Shown: positions 16,057 through 25,190, counted from the first letter of the stretch. The stretch: 64,000 nt of DNA from Pullilachnospira sp963929535 (GCA_963929535.1 CAWVIZ010000014.1:1-64000), one strand, 5' to 3'. Program-made: numbers and translations. The notes: generated by a model not told the origin, from the sequence alone.

Positions 16057-16088
16057 GTAACAGCAGTGTTATGATAAAAGTCTTTTTT
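16045..16088 (+). terminator. riboswitch expression-platform terminator
   Basis: AAGACTTTTAT at 16045-16055 pairs perfectly with ATAAAAGTCTT at 16074-16084, with an inner TAACA/TGTTA stem, and is followed by a T-run. It competes with P1 of the upstream aptamer. Confidence 0.88.
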
Positions 16089-16327
16089 CATATCATAGAG
16101 GACTGCGTTCCTATCCCGCAGTCAGGCGCCGAAGTTCTTCAGTCGTTTTCTTTTCCGCATGCCGGTGCACAGGCTGCCGGAGGAAACATCAGGAAAAATA
16201 TGATATGATGATGCAGGCATCCAAGGATTATGCGGGAGTGGGGCAGCACCCGGCGGTCCGTGTATCAGAGAGATATCATATCATGGAATACAGGCCCGCA
16301 GATAAGCGGACAGAAAGAGGATGCAGT

Positions 16328-16744
16328 ATGGAAGAAGTAAATTACATAGAAATTGAACAGGCGCGGAGAGCGGGATACCAGGCTCTGGAAAGCCTGAGAG
16401 AGGTGCAGGAAAATCTCAAAAGCGCCAGAAATTGGGGAATTTTCGACATGCTGGGAGGCGGACTGATCACGGATATGGTAAAGCATTCCCGGATGCGGGA
16501 CGCTTCCTGGCAGCTGGAGGATGCCCGGGAGAAGCTGCGGATCTTCCAGAGGGAGCTGAGGGATGTAAAGCTTCCGTTGGAAATGCGGATGGATGTGGGA
16601 GGATTTCTCTCCTTTGCAGACTTCTTTTTTGACGGACTGATCGCTGATTATCTGGTACAGTCCCGGATCAATGAGACCAGGGAGCAGGTGGAGGACGCTA
16701 TTTTTCAGGTGGAGCATCTGCTGGGGCAGCTGGAGAAGCTGTAG
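16328..16744 (+). CDS. conserved hypothetical helical protein, riboswitch-controlled
   Basis: A 138-residue protein I do not recognise from a characterised family. It is largely helical with alternating heptad-like stretches (EQARRAGYQALESL, DASWQLEDAREKLRIF, REQVEDAIFQVEHLL in outline). A glycine-containing, mildly hydrophobic segment WGIFDMLGGGLITDMVKHS and a second one, VGGFLSFADFFFDGLIAD, could touch a membrane but are too polar for clear transmembrane helices. Start is the ATG at 16328 with AAAGGA upstream; an earlier in-frame start lacks a site. It is the first gene after the Mn riboswitch, so a role in metal homeostasis is inferred only from control, not from its own sequence. Confidence 0.72.
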   Translation: MEEVNYIEIEQARRAGYQALESLREVQENLKSARNWGIFDMLGGGLITDMVKHSRMRDASWQLEDAREKLRIFQRELRDVKLPLEMRMDVGGFLSFADFFFDGLIADYLVQSRINETREQVEDAIFQVEHLLGQLEKL

Positions 16745-16874
16745 AACAGCTGTGAAAATGCGAAGATTCAGAAGATTAAGACAGAAACAGACAGGGATAG
16801 AACAAAAATGCATGGAACAGAAATGCGGCAGTACAGGCGGAAGGCCGGACTGCCGCGGCAAAGGAGGATGAATT

Positions 16875-17234
16875 ATGGGGTGTCTGGGAAATTTGTTATG
16901 GTTTGTTTTTGGAGGATTCCTCAGCGGTATAAGCTGGTTTCTGGCAGGGCTTCTGTGGTGTGTGACCATCGTGGGGATTCCCGTGGGGATGCAGTGTTTT
17001 AAGTTCGCGTCCCTCTGCTTTTTCCCCTTCGGGAAGGAGATCCGCTATGGAGGCGGCGCAGGATCCCTGCTGCTGAATATCCTGTGGATCGTACTGACCG
17101 GGCTGCCGCTGGCTCTGGAATCTGCAGTGCTGGGCTGCCTGCTGTGTGTGACCATCGTGGGAATCCCCTTTGGACTGCAGCATTTTAAGATCGCCAAGCT
17201 GGCGCTGATGCCGTTTGGGGCGGAGGTGATCTGA
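16875..17234 (+). CDS. YccF-domain inner membrane protein
   Basis: A 119-residue membrane protein made of two similar halves, each with a hydrophobic helix followed by WCVTIVGIPVGMQCFKFASL or LCVTIVGIPFGLQHFKIAKL (shared core CVTIVGIP.G.Q.FK.A.L) and a PFG motif. This duplication defines the YccF family (DUF307), whose function is not known. AAGGAGG lies 7 nt before the ATG. It follows the riboswitch-controlled unknown gene by 130 bp with no terminator that I can see, so it is probably in the same Mn-responsive transcript. Confidence 0.85.
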   Translation: MGCLGNLLWFVFGGFLSGISWFLAGLLWCVTIVGIPVGMQCFKFASLCFFPFGKEIRYGGGAGSLLLNILWIVLTGLPLALESAVLGCLLCVTIVGIPFGLQHFKIAKLALMPFGAEVI

Positions 17235-17290
17235 GTACAGAAAATGTTTCCGGCAAAAACAGAAATTTTGATAAAAGAGAGGAAGACATC

Positions 17291-17998
17291 ATGGAACTGG
17301 TAATTGAAAATCTGAGAAAAAATTTTGAGAAAAAAGAAGTACTGAAAGGAATTGACTTCACCTTTGAGGAAGGAAAGATATACGGGCTTCTGGGAAGAAA
17401 CGGCGCAGGAAAGACCACGCTGTTCAACTGCCTGGCGGGAGATATCCGCTGGGATGAGGGAGACTTTTTCCTGACGGAGGGCGGACAGCGGCAGAAAATC
17501 CAGCCGGAGGAACTGGGCTATGTGCTGTCCACGCCCACGGTTCCCGAGTTTCTTACCGGACGGGAATTTATCCATTTTTTCCTGGATATCAACCGGAAAA
17601 AGATCCGGGATCTGAAGACAGAGGATGAATATTTTGATCTGGTAAATCTGGAGCCGGAGGACCGGGACAAGCTGATGAAGGATTATTCCCACGGAATGAA
17701 GAATAAGATGCAGATGCTGATCAACATCATCGCCCAGCCCAGGATCCTGCTGCTGGACGAACCGCTGACCTCCCTGGATGTGGTGGTGGCCGAGGAGATG
17801 AAGCAGCTTCTGAAAAAGTTAAAAGAAGGACACATCCTGATCTTTTCCACCCATATCATGGAACTGGCGCTGGATCTGTGTGATGAGATCGTGCTGCTTT
17901 CCCACGGGAAGCTTCAGAAAGTGGACCGGGAAAATCTGAACGAGGAAAATTTCAAGGACAGGATCATTCAGATCCTCAGGGAGGAAGATCATGCTTAA
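17291..17998 (+). CDS. ABC transporter ATP-binding protein
   Basis: A 235-residue ATPase subunit. Walker A is GRNGAGKTT (about residues 35-43), Walker B is ILLLDEP and the H-loop is STHIM. The signature motif reads YSHGMKNKM instead of LSGGQ, a variant seen in ABC-2-type exporters of bacteriocins or antibiotics. The closest layout is the BcrA/CcmA-like group. Its stop overlaps the start of the permease gene by 8 bp, so the two form one exporter unit. The substrate is unknown. Confidence 0.85.
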   Translation: MELVIENLRKNFEKKEVLKGIDFTFEEGKIYGLLGRNGAGKTTLFNCLAGDIRWDEGDFFLTEGGQRQKIQPEELGYVLSTPTVPEFLTGREFIHFFLDINRKKIRDLKTEDEYFDLVNLEPEDRDKLMKDYSHGMKNKMQMLINIIAQPRILLLDEPLTSLDVVVAEEMKQLLKKLKEGHILIFSTHIMELALDLCDEIVLLSHGKLQKVDRENLNEENFKDRIIQILREEDHA

Positions 17999-19559
17999 AT
18001 CATTTTTCATTTCCTACAGCCTGAAAAATACCTACCGGGTCAATGGTTTTCTGTATTCTCTGAAAAGCATTCCGCTGGTGGGAAGACTGTTTCCGGAAAA
18101 GCTGTATGGCATCCGGGCCTTTAAGATCCTGGCAAATATTTTCAGCGCCCTCTGGGAACTGGTCTCCATGATTTTGGGAAAGGCGCTCTATCTGTATCTG
18201 ATGATCCTGCTTCCCGCAGGATGGTATGGGGGAGAGGAGGGCAGGATTTTTCTGCATATCCTGTTCTGGCTGAGCCTGATCGGAATGTATGCCAACACCT
18301 ATATGTTTGATCCGTCCAATGACAAATATTACGCCATGTTTCTGCTGCGGATGGATGCCAGAAAGTATACGATCTCCAATTATATTTACCGGATGGCGAG
18401 GGTGACGGTGGGATTTGTCCCCATGCTGCTCCTGGTGGGCGGACAGGCGGGGCTGGCCTGGTGGGAATGTCTGTTGCCCCTGGCTATGATCCTGGGAGGA
18501 AAGCTGACCTGGGCGGCGGCGGGGCTCCGGAAATATGAGAAGACCGGGGACTGCACCAATGAAAATTCTCTTTCCAAAAAGGAGTGGATCCTGATGGGAG
18601 TACTGCTGGCGGCGGCTTACGGACTGCCCGCGGCAGGGATCCTGGTGCCGGAGTGGATCGTGTGGGCAGCAGCGGTGCTTTTTCTGGCAGCGGGAGCGCT
18701 GGGGATCCGCGATATCCGGAGATTTGCCCATTACCGCCAGATGTACCAGCAGATCCTGGCGGATAAGAAAAACCAGATGGACTCCGCAGTGCAGGCGGTG
18801 GCCAATCAGGACAGGAAGTATATCAGCGGGGAGCAGGGGATAACCAGCAGTAAAAAAGGATTTGAATACTTTAACGAGATGTTCGTGAAAAGACACCGGA
18901 AGGTGCTGTGGAGTTCCACAAAGAAACTGACGGCTGCCTGCGCGCTGGTGGCGGCGGGATGCGCGGCCCTGGCGGTGGTCCGCCCGGAGGAGGGGGCTGC
19001 GGTCAACAGATTTCTCATGAATTCCCTGCCGTATTTTGTATTTATCATGTACGCGGTGAACCGGGGCGGGACATTTACCAGGATCATGTTTATGAACTGT
19101 GACCACATGATGCTGACATATGCCTTTTACAGAAATCCCTCCAATCTGCTGGAGCTTTTCCGGATCCGCCTGCGGGAGTGTATAAAAATCAATCTTCCGC
19201 CGGCGCTGGTGATCGGAGGAGGACTTTCCCTGCTGCTGGCTCTTACAGGAGGAACGGAGAATCCGGCTAATTACGGGATCCTGTTTGTATCCATTCTGGC
19301 CATGAGCGTATTCTTTTCCGTCCATAATCTGGTCTGCTATTATCTGCTGCAGCCGTACAATGCGGCTCTGGAGATGAAAAGCAAGATCTCTTCTCTGGTG
19401 GGATCGGTCACTTATCTGCTGTGCTTTCTGTGCATGAAGATACACGTACCTACCTTTGGTTTCGGGCTGCTGGCCATCTGCTTCGCGGTGCTGTATAGCC
19501 TGGCGGCCTGTGTGCTGGTGTACCGGAAGGGCGCCGCAACTTTCCGGCTGAGAAACTGA
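17991..19559 (+). CDS. ABC-2-type transporter permease
   Basis: A 522-residue integral membrane protein with about 10-12 hydrophobic segments grouped in two halves, separated by a hydrophilic stretch (about residues 245-300: REDIRRFAHYRQMYQQI-like, DKKNQMDSAVQAVANQDRK in outline). The gene overlaps the ATPase gene by 8 bp, which ties the two together functionally. The sequence has no residues that name a substrate; relatives are described as ABC exporters of unknown cargo. The pair lies downstream of the riboswitch-led genes but has its own gap of 56 bp before it, so co-regulation is possible but not shown. Confidence 0.75.
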   Translation: MLKSFFISYSLKNTYRVNGFLYSLKSIPLVGRLFPEKLYGIRAFKILANIFSALWELVSMILGKALYLYLMILLPAGWYGGEEGRIFLHILFWLSLIGMYANTYMFDPSNDKYYAMFLLRMDARKYTISNYIYRMARVTVGFVPMLLLVGGQAGLAWWECLLPLAMILGGKLTWAAAGLRKYEKTGDCTNENSLSKKEWILMGVLLAAAYGLPAAGILVPEWIVWAAAVLFLAAGALGIRDIRRFAHYRQMYQQILADKKNQMDSAVQAVANQDRKYISGEQGITSSKKGFEYFNEMFVKRHRKVLWSSTKKLTAACALVAAGCAALAVVRPEEGAAVNRFLMNSLPYFVFIMYAVNRGGTFTRIMFMNCDHMMLTYAFYRNPSNLLELFRIRLRECIKINLPPALVIGGGLSLLLALTGGTENPANYGILFVSILAMSVFFSVHNLVCYYLLQPYNAALEMKSKISSLVGSVTYLLCFLCMKIHVPTFGFGLLAICFAVLYSLAACVLVYRKGAATFRLRN

Positions 19560-19614
19560 GATCCGGAGGAGCAGGAAGAAAACAGGCGGAAATTCCTGCG
19601 GGATTTCCGGGACT

Positions 19615-19690
19615 GCAGGTGTCAGGCTGCGGGAATCCCCGCCTGTGCGCGTCCGTTTGTGACAGTGAAGGCGAAAGGCTGAATGGTTGC
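19615..19690. repeat. repeat family A, degenerate right half
   Basis: GTGTCAGGCTGCGG...CGCCTGTG...TTTGTGACAGTGAAG...AAAGGCTGAATGGTTGC follows the right half of the full copies at 15.8 and 47.2 kb with many substitutions. The left end is not recognisable. It occupies part of the 306-bp gap before galE. Confidence 0.65.
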
Positions 19691-19730
19691 TGCGGACTGT
19701 TGAAAATGCAAAAAAATGGATGAAAATTCA

Positions 19731-19759
19731 TTGAATTCTCCTATAGATAATGCTACACT
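19731..19759 (+). promoter_or_regulatory. galE promoter
   Basis: TTGAAT (19731-19736), 17-bp spacer, TACACT (19754-19759), 107 bp before the galE ATG. Confidence 0.6.
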
Positions 19760-19865
19760 TATAAAAGCAGAGGCGGAAAGTATGCTTTCTGTGAAGCGGG
19801 GCAGCCGTTGGGTTTGTTCTGATCGGCTGCTGATTTTGAAATTATTTATCAGGAGGGCGAAGAAG

Positions 19866-20888
19866 ATGAGGATTTTGGTGACAGGCGGCGCCGGATATAT
19901 CGGAAGCCATACGTGTGTGGAACTGCTGAACGCAGGCTATGAAGTGGTGGTTGTGGATAACCTGTACAACGCCAGCGAGAAGGCTCTGGACCGGGTAGAA
20001 CAGATCACCGGGAAAAAGGTAGTGTTCTACAACGCGGATATCCGTGACAAGGCCGCGATGAACGATATCTTTGACAAAGAAAAGGTGGATGCAGTGATTC
20101 ATTTTGCCGGACTGAAGGCAGTGGGTGAGTCCGTGGTGAAACCTATTGAGTATTATGAAAATAATATCGCAGGAACCCTGAACCTGTGCGATGCCATGAG
20201 AAATCATGGAGTAAAGAATATCATCTTCAGTTCCTCTGCTACTGTATATGGAGATCCGGCCTTTGTTCCCATCACAGAGGAGTGCCCCAAGGGAACCTGT
20301 ACCAATCCCTACGGCTGGACCAAGTGGATGCTGGAGCAGATCCTGACAGATCTGCATACGGCAGATCCGGAGTGGAATGTGATCCTGCTTCGCTACTTCA
20401 ATCCCATCGGGGCTCATAAGAGCGGTATGATCGGAGAAGATCCCAAGGGTATTCCCAATAATCTGCTCCCCTATGTGGCGCAGGTGGCCATTGGAAAGCT
20501 GGAGTGTCTGGGCGTATTCGGAAACGATTACGATACTCCCGACGGAACCGGCGTGAGAGATTACATCCATGTGGTGGATCTGGCAGTGGGTCATGTAAAA
20601 GCTATCAAGAAGCTGGCGGATAAGGACGGCGTCAGTGTTTACAATCTGGGAACCGGTCACGGATACAGCGTGCTGGAGGTGGTACATGCCTTTGAGAAAG
20701 CATGCGGACATGCCATTAAGTATGAGATCAGGCCCAGAAGAGCCGGCGATATCGCCATGTGCTACTGTGATCCCGCAAAGGCCAAGGCAGAGCTGGGATG
20801 GGAAGCTCAGTACGGCATCGAGGAGATGTGTGCGGATTCCTGGAGATGGCAGAGCCAGAATCCGGACGGATATAACACAGAAAAGTAA
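19866..20888 (+). CDS. galE: UDP-glucose 4-epimerase
   Basis: A 340-residue short-chain dehydrogenase/reductase that interconverts UDP-glucose and UDP-galactose with tightly bound NAD+, serving galactose use and cell-envelope sugar synthesis. The N-terminus has the NAD-binding GGAGYIGSH, then HFAGLKAVGES, the SSSATVYG strand with the catalytic Ser/Thr, and the YGWTK catalytic Tyr-Lys pair. The length is standard. The ATG at 19866 gives the family-typical start MRILVTGG and is preceded by AGGAGGG; a longer upstream frame is not needed. It has its own promoter and a strong terminator, so it is a single-gene unit here. Confidence 0.96.
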   Translation: MRILVTGGAGYIGSHTCVELLNAGYEVVVVDNLYNASEKALDRVEQITGKKVVFYNADIRDKAAMNDIFDKEKVDAVIHFAGLKAVGESVVKPIEYYENNIAGTLNLCDAMRNHGVKNIIFSSSATVYGDPAFVPITEECPKGTCTNPYGWTKWMLEQILTDLHTADPEWNVILLRYFNPIGAHKSGMIGEDPKGIPNNLLPYVAQVAIGKLECLGVFGNDYDTPDGTGVRDYIHVVDLAVGHVKAIKKLADKDGVSVYNLGTGHGYSVLEVVHAFEKACGHAIKYEIRPRRAGDIAMCYCDPAKAKAELGWEAQYGIEEMCADSWRWQSQNPDGYNTEK

Positions 20889-20906
20889 AGAATAGCAAAC
20901 GTATAA

Positions 20907-20956
20907 AGTCCCTCCGGAACATGGCTTTTGTCATGATTCCCAGAGGGACTTCTTTT
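20907..20956 (+). terminator. galE terminator
   Basis: AAGTCCCTC at 20907-20915 pairs with GAGGGACTT at 20943-20951, followed by a T-rich run. The repeat B copy 2 begins inside this T-run. Confidence 0.8.
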
Positions 20957-21090
20957 ATTCCCGCGGGCAACGAGCCAAGCGGACATGCTTGCATGTCCAT
21001 TTGGCGACTGCCGCGAGGGTCAAATACCCCGCAGCTCTGCTGCGCTGCAAGTTTGATGCCCCGTAGCTTGCTGCGGGGTATTTGACTTCA
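20952..21090. repeat. palindromic repeat family B, copy 2 (intergenic)
   Basis: Starts with CTTTTATTCCCGCG and ends with TTTGACTTCA, the same ends as the copy inside the GNAT gene at 12123-12229. It has an extra hairpin arm (CCCCGTAGC and GCTGCGGGG). Together with the galE and DUF1846 terminators it fills the 320-bp gap between those convergent genes. Confidence 0.85.
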
Positions 21091-21113
21091 TAGGAAATTG
21101 CTTTTCTATGAAG

Positions 21114-21159
21114 AAAAAATGCTCCGCGGGGGCGCAGGCTTCTTTCCTGCGCCCCCGCG
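21114..21159 (-). terminator. terminator of the DUF1846 gene
   Basis: CGCGGGGGCGCAGG at 21125-21138 pairs perfectly with CCTGCGCCCCCGCG at 21146-21159. On the minus strand it is followed by GAGC and a run of six T (21119-21114). Confidence 0.75.
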
Positions 21160-21208
21160 TGCTCAGCGCCGCCCCAGGCGGTGGGAAGACCGCTGAGTAC
21201 AGGACGGA

Positions 21209-22690
21209 TCAGTGGAAAATCCTGCTGCTTTTTTCATATCTGGCCTGGGAGGTTACCTGGCATCCCAGACGCTTAAAAAGCTTCAGATCCACATCGGAGA
21301 GCATCACGGAGGAGTGTACCTGGCAGCCTTTCAGTTTGGGAAGCTGCTCCAGGGCAAGCTGCGCGGTGCTGCTGGAAGCCGCACTGCTGGAAAGCGCGAT
21401 CAGAACCTCGTCAGTGTGGAGACGGGGATTTCTGCTTCCCAGATATGCGGTCTTTAATGTCTGGATGGGCTCAATGCAGGCGGGGGAGATCACATGAACT
21501 TCATGGTCGATTCCTGCCAGCTCCTTCAATGCATTCAGCAGAAGCGCCGCGCAGGCACCCAGAAGATCGGAGGTCTTTCCTAGGATAATCCGGCCGTCAG
21601 GGAGCTCCATGGCTGCTGCGGGAGCGCCGGTGGTCTTCTCCTTTTCCAGCGCCGGAAGGACCACCTTCCGGTCTTCCGGAGAGATATGGGCCTGTTTCAT
21701 CAGAAGCTCGATCTTAAACGCCTCGGATTCCTGACGCGTGCCATCTGCCAGCCCCGCAATGGCCTCAAAATATCTCCGGATGATCTCCTGAAGAGAGGCT
21801 TCCCTGCAGGCTTCATCGTCCACGATACAGTTTCCCGCCATGTTGACGCCCATATCAGTGGGAGATTTGTAAGGGCTTTCCCCGAAGATCTTTTCAAACA
21901 TGGCCTCCAGAACAGGGAAGATCTCCACATCCCGGTTATAGTTTACGGTGGTCACGCCGTATGCCTCCAGATGGAAGGGGTCGATCATATTTACATCGTT
22001 GAGATCCGCGGTAGCCGCCTCATAAGCCAGATTCACCGGATGCTTCAGCGGCAGGTTCCAGATGGGGAAGGTCTCGAACTTGGCATAACCTGCCCGTATC
22101 CCCCGTTTCTGCTCGTGATAGAGCTGGGAAAGACAGGTAGCCATCTTTCCGCTGCCGGGTCCCGGGGCCGTCACCACCACCAGAGGACGGGTGGTTTCAA
22201 TATAATCGTTCTTGCCGTATCCATCATCGCTGACGATCAGCGGAATGTTGTTGGGATAGCCCTCAATGGAATAATGGATATAGACACGGATGCCCAGCTT
22301 TTCCAGTCTTGCCTTGAACTGGTCGGCGCTGTTCTGACCGGAATACTGGGTGATAACCACGCTGCCCACGTACAGTCCTCTTTCCTTATATACATCAATG
22401 AGACGAAGAACGTCACTGTCGTAGGTAATGCCCAGATCACCCCGCACCTTGTTCTTTTCGATGTCTCCGGCGCTGATAACAATAACCACCTCTGCCTGGT
22501 CCGCAAGCTGCATCAGCATCTGGAGCTTGCTGTCCGGGGCAAATCCGGGGAGTACCCGGGAGGCATGATAGTCGTCAAACAGCTTGCCGCCGAACTCCAG
22601 ATAAAGCTTATTGTCAAACTGATTGATACGTTCACGGATGTGTTCAGACTGCATGGAAAGGTACTTCTGGTTATCAAATCCGATTTTCAT
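21209..22690 (-). CDS. DUF1846 domain protein
   Basis: A 493-residue cytoplasmic protein matching the DUF1846 family of Firmicutes. The family has no settled function. Visible features are the conserved start MKIGFDNQKYLSMQSEHI, SAGDIEKNKVRGDLGITYD (shown in outline), a P-loop-like segment APGPGSGKMATCLSQ, and a C-terminal alpha/beta region with LIALSSSAASSSTAQ. The P-loop-like stretch suggests nucleotide or phosphate binding, which is an inference. Start is the ATG at 22690 with AGGAGGA upstream. The gene is transcribed away from ftsH and ends in its own terminator. Confidence 0.85.
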   Translation of the reverse strand: MKIGFDNQKYLSMQSEHIRERINQFDNKLYLEFGGKLFDDYHASRVLPGFAPDSKLQMLMQLADQAEVVIVISAGDIEKNKVRGDLGITYDSDVLRLIDVYKERGLYVGSVVITQYSGQNSADQFKARLEKLGIRVYIHYSIEGYPNNIPLIVSDDGYGKNDYIETTRPLVVVTAPGPGSGKMATCLSQLYHEQKRGIRAGYAKFETFPIWNLPLKHPVNLAYEAATADLNDVNMIDPFHLEAYGVTTVNYNRDVEIFPVLEAMFEKIFGESPYKSPTDMGVNMAGNCIVDDEACREASLQEIIRRYFEAIAGLADGTRQESEAFKIELLMKQAHISPEDRKVVLPALEKEKTTGAPAAAMELPDGRIILGKTSDLLGACAALLLNALKELAGIDHEVHVISPACIEPIQTLKTAYLGSRNPRLHTDEVLIALSSSAASSSTAQLALEQLPKLKGCQVHSSVMLSDVDLKLFKRLGCQVTSQARYEKSSRIFH

Positions 22691-22905
22691 AAAATCCTGT
22701 CCTCCTGTATTATTATCTTTCTGTGAATCTTGCGAATACTTTCGTTTGTCCTGCCGTCTGACAGGCAATGCAATCCAGAGCTGAGCAATAAGCCGCCCTG
22801 AAAAAATACATTACACAGTATACTACAAATGGTGAGCGTAATGCTACTTAAATGTGAAAAAAAATGAAATTTTCCTTTTTGCGCAGCGCAAACAGGGAAA
22901 AGATG

Positions 22906-22934
22906 TTGATTTATCACCGGGAAATCTTTATAAT
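22906..22934 (+). promoter_or_regulatory. ftsH promoter
   Basis: TTGATT (22906-22911), 17-bp spacer and a perfect TATAAT (22929-22934), 26 bp before the ftsH ATG. Confidence 0.85.
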
Positions 22935-22959
22935 AATATGGTATTATAAGGAGGAGACT

Positions 22960-25083
22960 ATGGATCAAAGACCAAGCAACAATAATCAGGGGCCTGATAA
23001 CGGCGGGCCGGGAGGTCCCAGGAATAAATCGTCGATCCTGATACTGCTGGTGTGTATTCTGGCCACACTGATGATCTGGACTACCTTCAGCAGCATGATG
23101 AGAGGATCCACATCCAGTGAGATTTCCTACAGCAAATTCCTGGAGATGCTGGATGACGACCAGGTGGGAGCTGTAGTGCTGGAGGGCACTGAGCTTACCA
23201 TTACGCCCAGGGAACAGCGGGTGCAGGGGATCGAGTTCCAGTATTCCACCACGCTGATGGAGAGCAAGGATGCGCTGGTGCAGAGACTGGATGAGGCCGG
23301 GGGTGATGAGAAGATAGATTTCAAAGAGAATCCCCCGGATCCCACCGGCTCGCTGCTGATGACGCTGCTCAGCCTGATCATCCCGGTGGTCCTGCTGTTC
23401 GTGGGAATGAACTGGATCATCCGGAAGATGAACAAGGGCGGCGGCATGATGGGCGGTGTGGGCAAAAGCAAGGCAAAGGCTTACGTGCAGAAGGATACGG
23501 GAGTTACCTTCAAAGATGTGGCCGGAGAGGATGAAGCGAAGGAATCCCTTCAGGAAGTGGTGGATTTCCTGCATAATCCGGCCAAGTACACTACCATTGG
23601 AGCCAAGCTTCCCAAGGGTGCCCTTCTGGTGGGACCGCCGGGAACCGGTAAGACGCTGCTGGCCAAGGCGGTGGCCGGAGAGGCGCATGTGCCGTTTTTC
23701 TCCCTGTCCGGTTCGGATTTTGTGGAGATGTTTGTGGGTGTTGGCGCTTCCCGGGTCAGAGATCTGTTTGAGGAGGCCAAGAAGAATGCCCCCTGCATCA
23801 TTTTTATCGATGAAGTGGACGCTATCGGAAAGAGCCGTGACAGCCGGTACGGCGGCGGCAACGATGAGCGGGAACAGACCCTGAACCAGCTTCTGGCAGA
23901 GATGGACGGTTTCGATTCCTCCAAGGGAATCCTGATCCTGGCGGCAACCAACCGTCCGGAGATCCTGGATCCGGCGCTTCTGCGTCCGGGACGGTTTGAC
24001 CGGAGAGTCATTGTGGAGCGGCCTGATCTGAAGGGACGCGTGGATATCCTGAAGGTGCACGCCAAGGATGTGGCGCTGGACGAGTCGGTGGACCTGGATG
24101 CCATCGCCCTGGCCACCTCCGGGGCTGTGGGCTCCGATCTGGCTAATATGATCAACGAGGCGGCTATCCTGGCAGTAAAGAACGGCAGAAAAGCGGTATC
24201 CCAGAAGGATCTGTTTGAGGCCGTGGAAGTGGTGCTGGTGGGCAAGGAAAAGAAAGACCGGATCATGAGCCAGGAGGAACGGAAGATCGTTTCCTACCAT
24301 GAGGTGGGACATGCGCTGGTCAGCGCGCTGCAGAAGGATGCGGAGCCGGTGCAGAAGATCACCATCGTTCCCAGGACCATGGGAGCTTTGGGTTATGTAA
24401 TGCAGGTACCGGAAGAGGAAAAATACCTGAATACCAAAAGTGAACTGGAAGCCATGCTGGTGGGATTTCTGGGCGGCCGTGCAGCGGAGGAGCTGGTGTT
24501 CGGCAATGTGACCACCGGCGCGGCAAATGACATTGAGAAGGCCACCAAGGTGGCCCGGGCCATGATCACCCAGTACGGCATGTCGGAGCGTTTTGGCCTG
24601 ATGGGACTGGCTACAGTGGAGGATCAGTACCTGGGGAACCGGGCGGTGCTCAACTGCGGAGACGCCACAGCGGCTGAGATCGACCAGGAGATCATGAAGA
24701 TGCTGAAGAATGCCTATGAGGAGGCAAAGGAGCTTCTGAGTGCCCACAGAGAGGCTCTTGATAAGATTGCCGCGTTTCTGATCGAGAAAGAGACTATCAC
24801 CGGTAAGGAATTTATGAAAATTTTCCATCAGGTGGAAGGAATTTCCGATGAAGAGAAGGAGCCGGAGCTTCCCATGGAGACCGTTTCCCACGAAACCAGT
24901 GAAAAGAAGGAGGTCTCTGAGGAAAAATCCGTATCCGAAAAGATCCGTTTTCCCTGGGAGGGCAAGCTGAAAGAGGATGCGTCTTCCGAGTCTGAGGGAG
25001 AGAACGCCGGAGCGGATGATCAGAGCAGGGAGGAAAATGGCGGATTGTTTTCCTCTCAGGAAACGTTCCGAGTGAAAAAATAG
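22960..25083 (+). CDS. ftsH: ATP-dependent zinc metalloprotease FtsH
   Basis: Membrane-bound AAA+ protease of 707 residues that degrades misfolded or regulatory membrane and cytosolic proteins. Two membrane helices (about 24-42 and 130-150) flank an extracytoplasmic domain. The AAA domain has Walker A GPPGTGKT (225-232), Walker B IIFIDEVDAIG and the SRH arginine finger region RPGRFDR. The zinc site is HEVGH at 447-451. The C-terminal tail from about 645 is unusually acidic, serine-rich and variable. The ATG at 22960 follows AAGGAGGAG; an earlier frame start would precede the promoter. It is transcribed alone, divergent from the DUF1846 gene. Confidence 0.95.
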   Translation: MDQRPSNNNQGPDNGGPGGPRNKSSILILLVCILATLMIWTTFSSMMRGSTSSEISYSKFLEMLDDDQVGAVVLEGTELTITPREQRVQGIEFQYSTTLMESKDALVQRLDEAGGDEKIDFKENPPDPTGSLLMTLLSLIIPVVLLFVGMNWIIRKMNKGGGMMGGVGKSKAKAYVQKDTGVTFKDVAGEDEAKESLQEVVDFLHNPAKYTTIGAKLPKGALLVGPPGTGKTLLAKAVAGEAHVPFFSLSGSDFVEMFVGVGASRVRDLFEEAKKNAPCIIFIDEVDAIGKSRDSRYGGGNDEREQTLNQLLAEMDGFDSSKGILILAATNRPEILDPALLRPGRFDRRVIVERPDLKGRVDILKVHAKDVALDESVDLDAIALATSGAVGSDLANMINEAAILAVKNGRKAVSQKDLFEAVEVVLVGKEKKDRIMSQEERKIVSYHEVGHALVSALQKDAEPVQKITIVPRTMGALGYVMQVPEEEKYLNTKSELEAMLVGFLGGRAAEELVFGNVTTGAANDIEKATKVARAMITQYGMSERFGLMGLATVEDQYLGNRAVLNCGDATAAEIDQEIMKMLKNAYEEAKELLSAHREALDKIAAFLIEKETITGKEFMKIFHQVEGISDEEKEPELPMETVSHETSEKKEVSEEKSVSEKIRFPWEGKLKEDASSESEGENAGADDQSREENGGLFSSQETFRVKK

Positions 25084-25152
25084 GATAACAGTTCAGCAGT
25101 AAATTTACAGAAAAAAGCAGCGTCCGGACGTGAGGACGGGCTGCTGTCAGGG

Positions 25153-25190
25153 AACCGGCAGAGGCCTTGGAATGGCCGGCCGGTTCTTTT
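25153..25190 (+). terminator. terminator downstream of ftsH
   Basis: AACCGGC...GGCC / GGCCGGCCGGTT stem followed by CTTTT. It lies in the 291-bp gap before uvrC, which also holds TAACAGTTCAG just after the ftsH stop, a possible trace of repeat family A. Confidence 0.6.

Noticed and set aside
22687..24891. 734-residue reading frame antisense to ftsH
   Set aside because: Its protein has no recognisable domain and mirrors ftsH codons; ftsH has a promoter, RBS and all catalytic motifs.
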